Shown: piece by piece, positions 20,106 to 32,261 of the stretch
How positions within the stretch are numbered: position 1 is the stretch's first letter
Layout of the letters: every line of letters starts with the position of its first letter
Assembly (NCBI GenBank): GCA_001457715.1
Contig: CVRF01000003.1
Coordinates: 1-64,000 of the forward strand
From: Candidatus Providencia siddallii
GTDB lineage: Bacteria; Pseudomonadota; Gammaproteobacteria; Enterobacterales; Enterobacteriaceae
DNA: 64,000 bases
Reading direction: 5' to 3'
Made by a program: the position numbers and the translations under genes
The notes under the pieces: model-generated
Told to the model about the DNA's origin: nothing
The model's input: the letters and a program-made list of their open reading frames with translations, nothing else
Database searches by the model: none

Positions 20106-20528
20106 TTAAATTAAAAAATCATCTAAAGTTTTACCTTCACCTTCAATCGCTACTTTTATTATTGCTGGAGTGCGACCTTGCCCAGTCCATGTTTTACTTT
20201 CTCCATTCTCATCAATATATCTATATTTAGCAGGACGTGCAATACGTTTATTTTTTGTACTAACATTAATACCTATGTTATTTCCAGAGTCTATAGTTTG
20301 TAAAAGATCATTTAAATCTATTCCTTGTTCTAAAATCATTTCACGAACTTTTTCTAATTTACGATTACGTTCTTCTAATTCTGCACGAGCTTGATTTTCT
20401 TCATATCGTCGTTCTTCAACAACTACAGTTAATTTTTCTAACATTTCTTCTAAAGATTCTAATGTAACTTCACGCGCTTGAGCACGAAGAGTACGTATAT
20501 TATTTAACGCCTTCAATGATTCGCTCAT
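20106..20528 (-). CDS. hns: Nucleoid protein H-NS
   Basis: H-NS is a nucleoid protein that oligomerises along AT-rich curved DNA and silences transcription. The 140-residue protein has the N-terminal oligomerisation helices ([25 protein letters not shown], then heptad-rich [14 protein letters not shown]) to about residue 70. A linker follows, then the complete C-terminal DNA-binding domain with the core [12 protein letters not shown] (QGR at 117-119). E. coli H-NS is 137 residues. All key elements are present, so it looks functional. A plain TATAAT lies about 28-33 bases before the ATG on the minus strand. In a genome this AT-rich its target choice is puzzling. Confidence 0.97.
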   Translation of the reverse strand: MSESLKALNNIRTLRAQAREVTLESLEEMLEKLTVVVEERRYEENQARAELEERNRKLEKVREMILEQGIDLNDLLQTIDSGNNIGINVSTKNKRIARPAKYRYIDENGESKTWTGQGRTPAIIKVAIEGEGKTLDDFLI

Positions 20529-20555
20529 TTTTTTATCTCAATTATTTGTTGATAG

Positions 20556-20561
20556 ATTATA
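20556..20561 (-). promoter_or_regulatory. Possible hns -10 box
   Basis: A perfect TATAAT on the minus strand at 20561-20556 would give a leader of about 20-25 nt before the hns ATG. No -35 with normal spacing is convincing, and chance matches are common at this base composition. Confidence 0.35.
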
Positions 20562-21716
20562 TGGTAAAAGAAAATGAAATATATGAATTACATTACTAGT
20601 TTAAAAGTAAATTTTAACGAATGCAATTTTTTTACAAAATAAATATAAACTTTTATTATTTATAAATAACTAAAAAATAAAATAAAATTAAATTAATTAA
20701 AATTATAAAAATTAAAAATCTTTTAAACATAAAAATATTTTTTAATTATATTAATTTAATAAAAAATATTTTAATATATAAAATATAATTTTAAATTATA
20801 TAAACACATATTGTTAATAAATAATTTATATAAATTAAAACAACAGTTAAAAAAATAAATTTACAACACTAAATAATAAACAAAATAATTTATTTATATT
20901 TATAAAATATTATCAGTTTAGTATTAAAAATAAAATTAAAAATAAAATTTAATAATAATAATTAAGTTATAAATTTTTAATTTTCGATTAATAAATTGTA
21001 AATTTAATGAATTTAAAAACAGTTTTTGCAACAAATTAAATAAAATTTTTTATATAAAAACAGTTATAGTTTTATTAAACAATAATAAAATTAATTATGA
21101 ATTATTTTAATATTTATATTTTTTATAAAGTATTATTTCAATTTTAACAAATTATAATCACTAATCAAAATTTTATTTATATAAAATTTAAAAATTGTTA
21201 ATTTAAATAAAATATTAAACAAATAAAAATTTTAATTAATATACATTATACAATAATAATTAATTTATTAAATTTATATTATATTTTCTTAAAAGAGTAT
21301 TGTTTTTATTATTATAAATAGTTAAAAACCATTTATTTTATTAAAGATTTAACCACAAATAATATAATTTATTACATAAAATACTAAAATTAAATATTTT
21401 TATAATTAATTTATTAAAAAATATTAAAAACGATAAAAACTATAATTTATAAAACAATAATTACATATTAATAATATTTTATTTAAAATTCATATGAAAT
21501 ATATATAATAAAATTTAATTTTATCTAAATTAAATTTTATATGTAAAAATTCCATAATTTAATATATTTCACTTATTAGACAATATAATTGTTAATATAA
21601 AATTAATTTAATTAAATATTTTATATAAACATAGAAACAAAAATATTTTTAATAAAAAATAAAAATATTCTATAAATAAAATATATTTAGTTACATTGTT
21701 ATATCGCAAATAAATT
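20562..21716. other. Long AT desert between hns and clsA
   Basis: Nearly 1.2 kb with hardly any G or C and dense stops. No coding relic, RNA or hairpin with GC content is visible. In E. coli tdk, adhE and others intervene in this part of the map. If H-NS still coats AT-rich DNA, this would be a natural target, but that is speculation. Confidence 0.6.
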
Positions 21717-23177
21717 TTATAATAATGGACTAAAAAAATAACAAAAACGTTCAATAACACGATGCCAAAACGATCGTTTATTCCAATCTATAATATCAAG
21801 TTGTGTTGAACGTAACATATAATCACATTGAATCAACGTTAAATCATTACCAAAATTTTTATCATCAATTACTATTGTAATTTCAAAATTCAACCATAAA
21901 CTTCGCATATCAAGATTCACTGATCCAATTAAGCTTAATTCATCATCAACTAAAACACTTTTAGTATGCAATAATCCGTTTTCAAAGTGATAAATCTTTA
22001 CACCAGCTTCTAATAATTCACTGTAAAAAGCACGACTCGCCCAGCGAACAAGAAATGAGTCATTTTTGCGAGGTATGATAATACTTACATCAACTCCACG
22101 CATTGCAACAGTACAAATCGCGTGAAGAAGCACATCACTTGGAACAAAATATGGAGTAGTCATAACTAATTTTTTACGAGCAGAAAATATAGCAGTCATT
22201 AATGACTGCTGAATTAATTGATTTGGAAAACCTGGACCAGATGCAATAATTTGAGCTATATGGTTATTATTATGTTTTAAAGGCATGATATTAACATCAT
22301 ATGTTGGAGGTAAAACACAATTACCTGTCTCCATTTCCCAATCAAAAGCATAAACTATACCTAGAGTGGTACTAACCGGGCCTTCCATTCGAACTAAAAT
22401 ATCAATCAATTCACCAATATTAGAATTATATTTTAAATTATTAGTATCAATCATATTCATACTCCCAGTATAAGAAATATAATTATCAATTATCACAATC
22501 TTACGATGTTGACGTAAATCCATACGTCGTAAAAAAAAACGCATTAGATTAATCTTTAAAGATTCAACAAACTCAATACCAGCAGCACGCATTTTATCAG
22601 GATACTTACCGCGAAAAAAATACCAACTACCAGCAGAATCAACCATAATTCGACATTTTACTCCACGTTTTGCTGCATTTATTGACGCATCAATAACATT
22701 ATTTACTAAACCACCAGGTTGCCAAATATAAAAAACCATTTCAATAGAAATTTTAGCATTATTAATGTCTTTTAAAAGTGATTCAAATGAATCTTTACAT
22801 GTAGTTAGAAGTTTAATTTGATTACCTTTTACACCAGCAATACCTTGTCTTTTCTCACACAATTGAAACAATGGTTGAGCAACCTGACTATTTTTAGTTG
22901 CAAATATATGTTTAAAATTACGTAAATTTTCTAACCACATTAAAACTGAAGGTGACATATTATATATTTTTTTAATTCTACGTTTACCAAGATGTAATTC
23001 ACCAAAAGCTATATAAGCAATAACACCGATTAGAGGAATAATATAAATAACTAATAACCAAACCATAGCTGAAGTAACAGGTTTTTTTTTAATTAAAACA
23101 CGAATAGTGATACCTGTAATAAATAACCAATAAAAGAAAAAAAAAATCCAACTTATAAACACATATGCTTTTGCCAT
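21717..23177 (-). CDS. clsA: Cardiolipin synthase A
   Basis: An inner-membrane phospholipase D-family enzyme that condenses two phosphatidylglycerols into cardiolipin. The 486 residues equal the E. coli ClsA length. Two N-terminal membrane helices (about 7-27 and 37-57) are followed by two HKD catalytic motifs: [19 protein letters not shown] near 223-241 and [19 protein letters not shown] near 402-420. The ATG is preceded by AAGGAG. With cdsA and pssA it completes much of the phospholipid headgroup pathway visible here. It is a single gene flanked by deserts. Confidence 0.97.
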   Translation of the reverse strand: MAKAYVFISWIFFFFYWLFITGITIRVLIKKKPVTSAMVWLLVIYIIPLIGVIAYIAFGELHLGKRRIKKIYNMSPSVLMWLENLRNFKHIFATKNSQVAQPLFQLCEKRQGIAGVKGNQIKLLTTCKDSFESLLKDINNAKISIEMVFYIWQPGGLVNNVIDASINAAKRGVKCRIMVDSAGSWYFFRGKYPDKMRAAGIEFVESLKINLMRFFLRRMDLRQHRKIVIIDNYISYTGSMNMIDTNNLKYNSNIGELIDILVRMEGPVSTTLGIVYAFDWEMETGNCVLPPTYDVNIMPLKHNNNHIAQIIASGPGFPNQLIQQSLMTAIFSARKKLVMTTPYFVPSDVLLHAICTVAMRGVDVSIIIPRKNDSFLVRWASRAFYSELLEAGVKIYHFENGLLHTKSVLVDDELSLIGSVNLDMRSLWLNFEITIVIDDKNFGNDLTLIQCDYMLRSTQLDIIDWNKRSFWHRVIERFCYFFSPLL

Positions 23178-24560
23178 AAATAATTACATACTCCTTTTCG
23201 CATACTTGATATATAATAAAATACATATAATAATATATAAAAATTTATTATTTTTTACATAAAATTTATAATTTTAACAAATAAATTTAAATTTCATTAC
23301 ATATTATTAAATAATTAAAATATATAATTAATATTTTCTTTAAAAGCTTTCTTTATTTAACATTTTATGATAAGAAAATAAAATTATTTAAAATTAACTA
23401 AATTAATAAATTTAATCTATTTAAATTGTAAAATAGATATAATTTATATTAAAATATATTTTTATATTTTTTTAACATAATTTCATATTATTAATTTACA
23501 AAAACAATTAATTACACAATTTATATAATTATTATTTATGTATTAACTAAAATTTTAATTTTAAAAAAAATAAATAGTTAAAATATATAATTATTATTAA
23601 TTTATAATTCTATATAATTAATTATTATTTAAAACAAATTAATGTTAAATTAATTATTTAAAATATATAAATAAATTTATTTATATATTACTTGTTTTAA
23701 ACAAATAATATATTTTATTAAAAATAAAATATATTATTTATATTATTATATATAATATATTTATATAAAGATTTAAGATATATTGTAATATTTAATATAT
23801 TAATATTTTAAATTATTTAAACTAAATATTGATTTTTTTAAATCATTTAGTAATAACTAATTAGTTATTAAGATAATTAATTTTAAATTACCCGAATTTA
23901 TTTTATATAAAAATTATAATTAATAGATTTTATTATATAAAAAGATTTTTATTTAAAAACATATTAACCTTTAAATAAATATTAATTTAATTATTTATAC
24001 AAATTTATCTAATAATTATAACTCTACATTCATTTAAATAATAAATAAAAATTTTTATAAAAAAATTTTAAAATTTTAATTTAATCACTAAATAATATAA
24101 AAATATTTTATTTAAAACTTTATATTATAAAATTACTTAATAATTTTTAAAAATATATTAAAATAAAAATATTAAAATATAATAATGTAGTATTATTTAA
24201 ATATATTTAAGTAAACAACTGTAATATTAAAATTAATTATATATTAATTTTTAATATGACATAAAATTTTTAATATAAATATACATTTTATTATTATAAT
24301 ATTACTAATATTGCATTAGTTAACAATTTATTATTTTAATCAATATTTAATAATTCTTTTATCAAATATTTAATTTAAAAACTGTTTAATCCGTATTTTA
24401 TATTTTATAAAATTAAAATACTTAAAATTTTTCATGCGATAAAAAGTATTAATTAAATTTTAAATTAATAATATATATTTTTTTAAAAAAAACATACTAT
24501 ACTACTAAATAATCAGTAGTTAAAATATTTTATATTGCAAAAAAAATTTTTGGAGAAAGC
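23178..24560. other. Longest AT desert of the window (clsA to sppA)
   Basis: About 1.38 kb without any gene between two divergent genes. The sequence is nearly all A and T, with many short reverse-complement A/T patches that are expected by chance. Close to sppA a small inverted repeat (ACTAC/GTAGT around 24499-24518) lies upstream of the AAAAAATTTTTGGAG ribosome-site region. No relic can be read. Confidence 0.65.
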
Positions 24561-26408
24561 ATGCGTCAAATATGCAATATGATTTCAATGATATTAAAAA
24601 CTAGTTGCAAGATATTAAAATTCATAAGAGAGCTCTTCCTTAATACTATTTTTATAGTAATATTAATTATAATTATAGGTATAATTTATTTATATAATTT
24701 TGATCATAAACCAGAAAAAAAATATTTTGGAGCTTTATATGTTGATTTACAAGGAATCGTAGTTGATAAAATTTCAACTCCATTTTCACTTAATCATATA
24801 AGTCATGAAATAATTAGCAACACAAAAAATCGTATACAAGAAAACTCATTATTTAATATCGTAAAAGCAATACGTTTAGCATCAACTGATAAACGAATTA
24901 CAGGTATGATTTTACATTTAGACAACTTTATAGGTGGAGACCAACCATCCCTTGCTTATATTGGAAAAGCTATTAAAGAATTTAAAGCAACTAATAAACC
25001 AATTTATGCTATTGGTAATAGTTACAATCAATCACAATATTATTTAGCAAGTTTTGCTAATGATATTTATTTATCTCCATACGGTAGTGTTTCTTTACAT
25101 GGTTTTTCTAATAATACTATTTATTATAAATCATTTTTAGAAAAATTAAAAATTAATAGCCATATATTCCGTGTTGGAGCATATAAATCTGCTGTTGAAC
25201 CATTAATACGCAACAATATGTCTAAAAATGTTCGTAAAATAACCAAAAGATGGTTAAATATATCATGGAATAACTATTTAAATGATATATCTTCTAATAG
25301 AAAAACTACAAAAAAACAAATATTTCCAGATATAAACACTATTTTATATAAATTAAAAGAAGTTAATGGAAATAATGCACAATATGCATTAAATCAAAAA
25401 TTAATAGATAAAATATATACAAATAAAGAAATAGAAAATATTTTAAACAATCGTTTTGGTTTAAATAAAAAAAATAAGTATTTTAACTCTATAAGTATTT
25501 ACGATTATTTTTCTAAAACAATAAATACTGACAATACAAACAAAGGTAATATTGCTATTATTATTGTACAAGGATCAATTACAGATAACCAACAAACATT
25601 CAAAATCAATGTAGGTGATAACATAGCTGCTCAAATTCGTGATGCACGACTAAATGAAAAAATTAAAGCAATTATTTTACGGGTTAACAGCCCAGGTGGG
25701 AGCGTGGGAGCATCAGAACTTATTCGTAATGAATTAGAAGCCGCTCGTTTATCAGGAAAACCTATTATTGTTTCAATGGGTGGAGTAGCTGCTTCTGGTG
25801 GTTATTGGATATCTACTCCAGCTAATTATATTATAGCTAGTCCAAATACTCTAACTGGTTCAATTGGAATTTTTGGTATAATTAATACTTTTGAAAACTC
25901 TTTTAAGTCAATTGGAATTTATAATGATGGAGTAACAACTTCTCCACTTGCAGATGTTTCTCTAACTAAAGGAATAAATCAACAATTTTCAGATGTAATG
26001 CAAATTACAATTAATAATGGTTATGAAACATTTATTAAATTAGTCGCAAATTCACGTCATAAAACTATTGAAGAAATAAATAATATAGCTCAAGGAAAAA
26101 TTTGGATTGGTCAAGATGCATTAAAAAATGGTTTAATCGATATGTTAGGTGATTTTGATGATGCTATAAACAAAGCAATTGAATTAGCTAATTTAGATCA
26201 TGTTACACTAAAATGGGATAATCAAAAAGTGTCTTTTATAGATCAATTATTAATTGAATTAACTCAAAGTGTTTTATTTAACGTTCTACAAACATTTTTA
26301 CCATCTTCAGTTATAATGAATAATCTACAACAAAATAGTTTTCTTTTAACAACAAATGATCAACAAAATCGCTATGCATATTGTTTAAATAGTATAAATA
26401 TTAATTAA
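24561..26408 (+). CDS. sppA: Signal peptide peptidase SppA (protease IV)
   Basis: An inner-membrane serine protease, active site on the periplasmic side, that degrades cleaved signal peptides. The 615 residues match E. coli SppA (618). One N-terminal membrane anchor lies at about 30-52. The N-terminal domain holds the general-base lysine in FRVGAYKSAVEP (near 209), and the C-terminal domain the nucleophile serine in GGVAASGGYW (near 409). RVNSPGGSVGASE is also conserved. A TGGAG ribosome site precedes the ATG. With htpX, rseP and prc it shows that envelope proteolysis is well kept. Confidence 0.97.
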   Translation: MRQICNMISMILKTSCKILKFIRELFLNTIFIVILIIIIGIIYLYNFDHKPEKKYFGALYVDLQGIVVDKISTPFSLNHISHEIISNTKNRIQENSLFNIVKAIRLASTDKRITGMILHLDNFIGGDQPSLAYIGKAIKEFKATNKPIYAIGNSYNQSQYYLASFANDIYLSPYGSVSLHGFSNNTIYYKSFLEKLKINSHIFRVGAYKSAVEPLIRNNMSKNVRKITKRWLNISWNNYLNDISSNRKTTKKQIFPDINTILYKLKEVNGNNAQYALNQKLIDKIYTNKEIENILNNRFGLNKKNKYFNSISIYDYFSKTINTDNTNKGNIAIIIVQGSITDNQQTFKINVGDNIAAQIRDARLNEKIKAIILRVNSPGGSVGASELIRNELEAARLSGKPIIVSMGGVAASGGYWISTPANYIIASPNTLTGSIGIFGIINTFENSFKSIGIYNDGVTTSPLADVSLTKGINQQFSDVMQITINNGYETFIKLVANSRHKTIEEINNIAQGKIWIGQDALKNGLIDMLGDFDDAINKAIELANLDHVTLKWDNQKVSFIDQLLIELTQSVLFNVLQTFLPSSVIMNNLQQNSFLLTTNDQQNRYAYCLNSININ

Positions 26409-27921
<1,513 letters not shown>

Positions 27922-27944
27922 ATCTTAAAAATTTATTAAAATTA

Positions 27945-27972
27945 TTAAGCTGCCATTATTTTGGCGGCTTAA
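27945..27972 (+). terminator. Hairpin terminator after gapA
   Basis: An 11-bp stem (TTAAGCTGCCA at 27945-27955 with TGGCGGCTTAA at 27962-27972, one G-U) starts 23 nt after the gapA stop. The outer half TTAAGC...GCTTAA is the same as in the hairpin after tsf. The T-tract is poor. Confidence 0.75.
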
Positions 27973-28383
27973 TTCATTGAATTTAATATATATTTTAAAT
28001 ATAATTTAATTAAAATTATTTTTTTTAAAAATTATAAAAATAACAAATATAGGTTTATATAAAAAGTAAAGTAATATATAATCCAATAGTCTCAAAAATT
28101 AATATGATATATATGGTTAAATTATTTTTTAAAATTATATTTTTAAATTTAATTAAAATTAGAAATATAATAAATTTAAATTTTAATTAAATTTTAAAAA
28201 ATACCAATTCAAAATAAACATCAATTATTATCTTATCTTAAAAAGATAATTATATGATAAATATATTATCAATAAAATAAATTATTCATTTTAATCGTTT
28301 TATTTTTTTTATTTTTTAAACATACTTAAAATATAATATAAATTAATTTTTTAAATTATTTTTGTATATTTATAAGTTCATAT
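27973..28383. other. AT-rich spacer between gapA and prc
   Basis: About 0.4 kb between convergent genes. A small 8-bp A/T inverted repeat (ATTATCTT/AAGATAAT, 28227-28250) might help end prc transcription, but it is weak. Nothing else is seen. Confidence 0.5.
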
Positions 28384-30387
28384 TTACATTACAAATATTT
28401 TTTTCAAATCAATTGATATATTAATTGCTTCATCTAAATATGGATCATATTCTTCATAAAAATTCATAGTTTTGTTATTACATAATTTATATTTATAAAT
28501 ATAATTTAATTTTTCTTTTTCTATTTTACTATTTTCTTTTTTACGTAATTCATAATTAAGAGAAATAAAATTATTATTATTTTTATTAACTTTAAAACAT
28601 TTTAAATCATTATTTATAAAAAATAATTTACAATTCTCTTGATTTATACGTTTTAAATGATTTATTAAAATAACTGATAGAATATCTGGAATATTTTTAA
28701 CTTTATTAAAATTTACTTCCGAAATTTTATCCAATGGTAATGAATTATCTTCAAAACGCTCACCAACTTCATATGACCATTGTTTTGATAACATAATAAT
28801 ATCAGGAATAACTCCTTTACGTTGAGTACTTTCACCTGTAATACGATAAAATTTCTGAATTGTATATTGAATAGAACCTAAAGGAGGCCATTCAGGTTTT
28901 AATATTTGATCATATATACGATTTAAACTTTTGTGTTGTTGTACTGTACCTTTACCAAAAGTTTGTTCCCCAACAATTAACGCCCTTTTGTAATCTTGCA
29001 TTGCAGCAGCAAATATTTCAGAAGCAGAAGCACTAAAACGGTTTACTAATACTACCAATGGTCCGTTATAATAAATAATACCATCATCATCAACATCTTG
29101 ATGAATTTGCCCATTATTATTACGTACTTGAACAATCGGTCCATCACGAATAAATAATCCAGATAATGTTACCGCTTCAGATAAAACACCACCACCATTT
29201 CCTCTTAAATCTATAATAATTGCAGATAAATCTTCATTAACTAACTTTTGTAATTTACTTTTTACATCATTCGTTAAGCCAATATAAAAACTTGGAATAT
29301 CTAAAATAGCTATTTTATTTGCACTACATTTCTTAATAATTAATTTAACTGCCTTATCTTCAAGACGAACATACTCTCTTACTATTGATACAAAATGAGA
29401 TTTTGTTTTATTATTAACTGAAACTATTTCCATAGTAACCTTACTACCTTTTGCACCTCTAATTAAATTGATAACATCATCAATACGCCAACCAATCACG
29501 TCTACAACTGTTTTACCAGTATCAGCAACACCAATTATTTTATCACCAACTTTTAATTTTTTACTTTTTGCAGCAGGACTCCCTGTAATTAAAGAACTAA
29601 TTACAATATCTTCATCATCTTGTTGTAAAACTACACCAATACCTTCTAAAGATAAATTTATTTCAGAATTAAACTGCTCTGTACTATTTGGAGATAGATA
29701 ACTAGTATGCGGATCTATTTCACGAGTAAATGAATTAATAATCAATTGAAATACATCTTCACTTTTAGATTGAGTTAAATACTTTAAAGCAAAATAATAA
29801 CGTTTATAAAGCTTTTCTTTAATTTCTATATCGCTTTTACCTATTAATTTTAAATTTAACCAATCAAATTTAACTTTTTTATCCCATAGTTCGTTAATTT
29901 CGTTTTTGTTTTTTGGCCAAGAAGATTTAAACCGATCGATTTCTATAAAATCATGTGTATTAAAATTTATAGGTATCTCTAAACGTTTAGAAGCATATTT
30001 AAATTGTTCAAAACGTCTTTTCTGTGCAATATTATATAAATCATAAAACATATTTAAATCACCTTTTTTAAGTAATTCACAAATATTTAATTTATGTTTT
30101 ATATATTCATCAATATCAGTTTTCAATAAAACATTATGTCCAAAATCCAACATTTTAATATATCTATTAAATATTTTTTCAGAAAATTTATCATTTAAAT
30201 CAAATTGATGATAATGTGATTTAATTAATCTTGATATTATTCTTTGACTTACTATACGATGGTGATCATCCTGTTTTAATATAGGTAACTGAATAATATC
30301 AATCGGTTGATATGCTTTTATCTCAACAAAAAAATTAGAAAAAATAATAATACAAGAAAATAATATAATTATAAAATTTTTATTCAT
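28384..30387 (-). CDS. prc: Tail-specific protease Prc
   Basis: A periplasmic serine protease (Tsp) that trims penicillin-binding protein 3 and degrades MepS and other targets. The 667-residue protein (E. coli 682) begins with a signal peptide (about 1-25). It has a PDZ domain around GIGVVLQQDDEDIVISSLI and KLKVGDKIIGV, and the S41 catalytic core with RFSASASEIFAAAMQDY and the Lys of GEQTFGKGTVQQ (about 448-480). It lies 13 nt downstream of proQ on the same strand, as in E. coli, so the pair is probably one operon. Confidence 0.97.
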   Translation of the reverse strand: MNKNFIIILFSCIIIFSNFFVEIKAYQPIDIIQLPILKQDDHHRIVSQRIISRLIKSHYHQFDLNDKFSEKIFNRYIKMLDFGHNVLLKTDIDEYIKHKLNICELLKKGDLNMFYDLYNIAQKRRFEQFKYASKRLEIPINFNTHDFIEIDRFKSSWPKNKNEINELWDKKVKFDWLNLKLIGKSDIEIKEKLYKRYYFALKYLTQSKSEDVFQLIINSFTREIDPHTSYLSPNSTEQFNSEINLSLEGIGVVLQQDDEDIVISSLITGSPAAKSKKLKVGDKIIGVADTGKTVVDVIGWRIDDVINLIRGAKGSKVTMEIVSVNNKTKSHFVSIVREYVRLEDKAVKLIIKKCSANKIAILDIPSFYIGLTNDVKSKLQKLVNEDLSAIIIDLRGNGGGVLSEAVTLSGLFIRDGPIVQVRNNNGQIHQDVDDDGIIYYNGPLVVLVNRFSASASEIFAAAMQDYKRALIVGEQTFGKGTVQQHKSLNRIYDQILKPEWPPLGSIQYTIQKFYRITGESTQRKGVIPDIIMLSKQWSYEVGERFEDNSLPLDKISEVNFNKVKNIPDILSVILINHLKRINQENCKLFFINNDLKCFKVNKNNNNFISLNYELRKKENSKIEKEKLNYIYKYKLCNNKTMNFYEEYDPYLDEAINISIDLKKIFVM

Positions 30388-30400
30388 AATTTATTCTATA

Positions 30401-31081
30401 TCAAAATGTTAAGTGTTTTGAGCGCACAATCATTGCTAAACCACTTGACAACTGAACTCTAAAAAAATCTTTAGTTATTTCAAGTATAAAAGCATCTACA
30501 ACACTACTACCAATTTTTATTTTTAGTGTTTGACCAACCTTAATAGTATTTATATTAGCAACAGATTTAAATTCTTTTTTACTACATGTTTTATCTTGTA
30601 ATAACGAATCATTTCGTTGATCTTTTTTATTTCCAGATACAGAATAACTACAAGATATAATTCTTTTGTTATAATTATTATTTTTAATAATTTTAATATT
30701 TTTTTTTCTTACTATATTAGTAATATACATTTTTTGTTTAAAACATTGTGACTGAATACGCGTTTTTAACTTAATCAATTGTTGAGAAGAGTAAATAATA
30801 TGCTCACTTTTTAATTCACCACAATCTTTACCATCTAAATCTATTCTATTAATTCCATTTTTCATACTACATAAATAACGTTTACTGGAAGTATACATAC
30901 GTAATGCGGATCGTAGTTGAGTTCTGCTTATACAATCTTTTTCAATCAAACGTTTTGCTATATCATGAAAAATTCCTATTTTTAACGGACGAATTAATCC
31001 TTTAACAAAAAAACAATATGGAAAAGATTTTACTAAAAAAGATATAACTTTTTTATTATTCAACTTTAGTTGATTTTTCAT
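30401..31081 (-). CDS. proQ: RNA chaperone ProQ
   Basis: A FinO-domain RNA-binding protein that stabilises small RNAs and mRNA 3' ends. The 226-residue protein (E. coli 232) keeps the N-terminal FinO domain (about 1-120) with RPLKIGIF, SRTQLRSALRMYTSSKRYL and RIDLDGKDCGEL. The C-terminal Tudor-like domain is also kept (NTIKVGQTLKIKIGSS to the final SGLAMIVRSKHLTF). The linker is degraded and no longer the usual Lys/Arg/Pro-rich segment. Translation probably continues into prc. With H-NS it indicates that global post-transcriptional control is not entirely lost. Confidence 0.96.
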   Translation of the reverse strand: MKNQLKLNNKKVISFLVKSFPYCFFVKGLIRPLKIGIFHDIAKRLIEKDCISRTQLRSALRMYTSSKRYLCSMKNGINRIDLDGKDCGELKSEHIIYSSQQLIKLKTRIQSQCFKQKMYITNIVRKKNIKIIKNNNYNKRIISCSYSVSGNKKDQRNDSLLQDKTCSKKEFKSVANINTIKVGQTLKIKIGSSVVDAFILEITKDFFRVQLSSGLAMIVRSKHLTF

Positions 31082-32261
31082 AAAATTTCCTAATAATAAC
31101 GATTAAATTAAAAATTTATTAACAAAAAATTACTATTACAACCTTTTATAATAACAAGTATATTGTTGTTAAATTAACAATTAACACTTATTTTATTACA
31201 TAAATATAATACTAGTAATCAAATTGATTATAAATATTTTAAAAATATTATTTTAAAATTAATTAATTATATTTTTAAATATTTTTAAAATTATACGTAT
31301 TAAATTAATTCTAACAAATATTTTAATTACTTTAATTTTTTATATATTAAATATAATTTATATACTTGAAATTTATTAAAAACAATATAAATAATTAATT
31401 ATTTAAACAGTTAAATTAAAAAAACATTTTTTATAAAAGTACAAAAAATTAGAATTTTACTATTGTAAACAAACAAAAGATTTTAAATAGTATATATTAC
31501 ATTTATTATATTATACATAATAATACATTATTTATATTTGATTTAAAAATTTAATAAACATATAAATTTTATATCATTATCTACTTATATTTTCATTAAC
31601 ATTATATATAAAATAAAATCAATTTAAAGACATATTACTTATAAATATAAATAAATAGTTATTAAAATAATAATTTATATATAAAATATAATTATATTTT
31701 ATATATAAATTATTAAATAAAAATTATTTTTATTTACAAATAAAAATCAAATTGATTTATTACTATAAATAATAATAATTAAAACATATTTTTTTTATTA
31801 AAAAAATACTTATAAATAATAAATTTAATTATTTCTATTAAATATCTAAATAATTTTTAATAAATTAAAATAACATATATTTAAAATATCATTTTAATAT
31901 AATTAATTTTATTTAAGTTATCTAAAAAATATTCAAAATAATATATAAAATATTTATTTATTAAAAAAAATATAAGTTTACTATAAAATATATTTTTTAT
32001 ACTTTATTTAAATTAAATAATTTGATTATTTACACTTATTATGTTAAATATCATATAAAATATTTTAATAAAATATTTTATAAAAAATTTTAATAAAATA
32101 TAAATCATTTTAATTTAAAAATTAAAAATAATTTTTATTATATTAAATTTCGTAAATTTCAAATAGCAATTTACTAATATATTAAATATAATTTAGATAA
32201 TAAATGCATATCATACAATAAAACCAACTACACTAATAACAAATATTATATTGTTCAGTAA
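31082..32261. other. AT desert between proQ and pabB
   Basis: About 1.18 kb between divergent genes, nearly all A+T. No gene or relic of the usual neighbours (msrC, yebS-yebT, yoaH) can be read. Confidence 0.6.

Noticed and set aside
23178-24560. Many short A/T inverted repeats and runs in the deserts, resembling repeats or an origin
   Set aside because: At this base composition such matches are expected by chance. No DnaA box cluster, direct-repeat array or regular spacing is visible.
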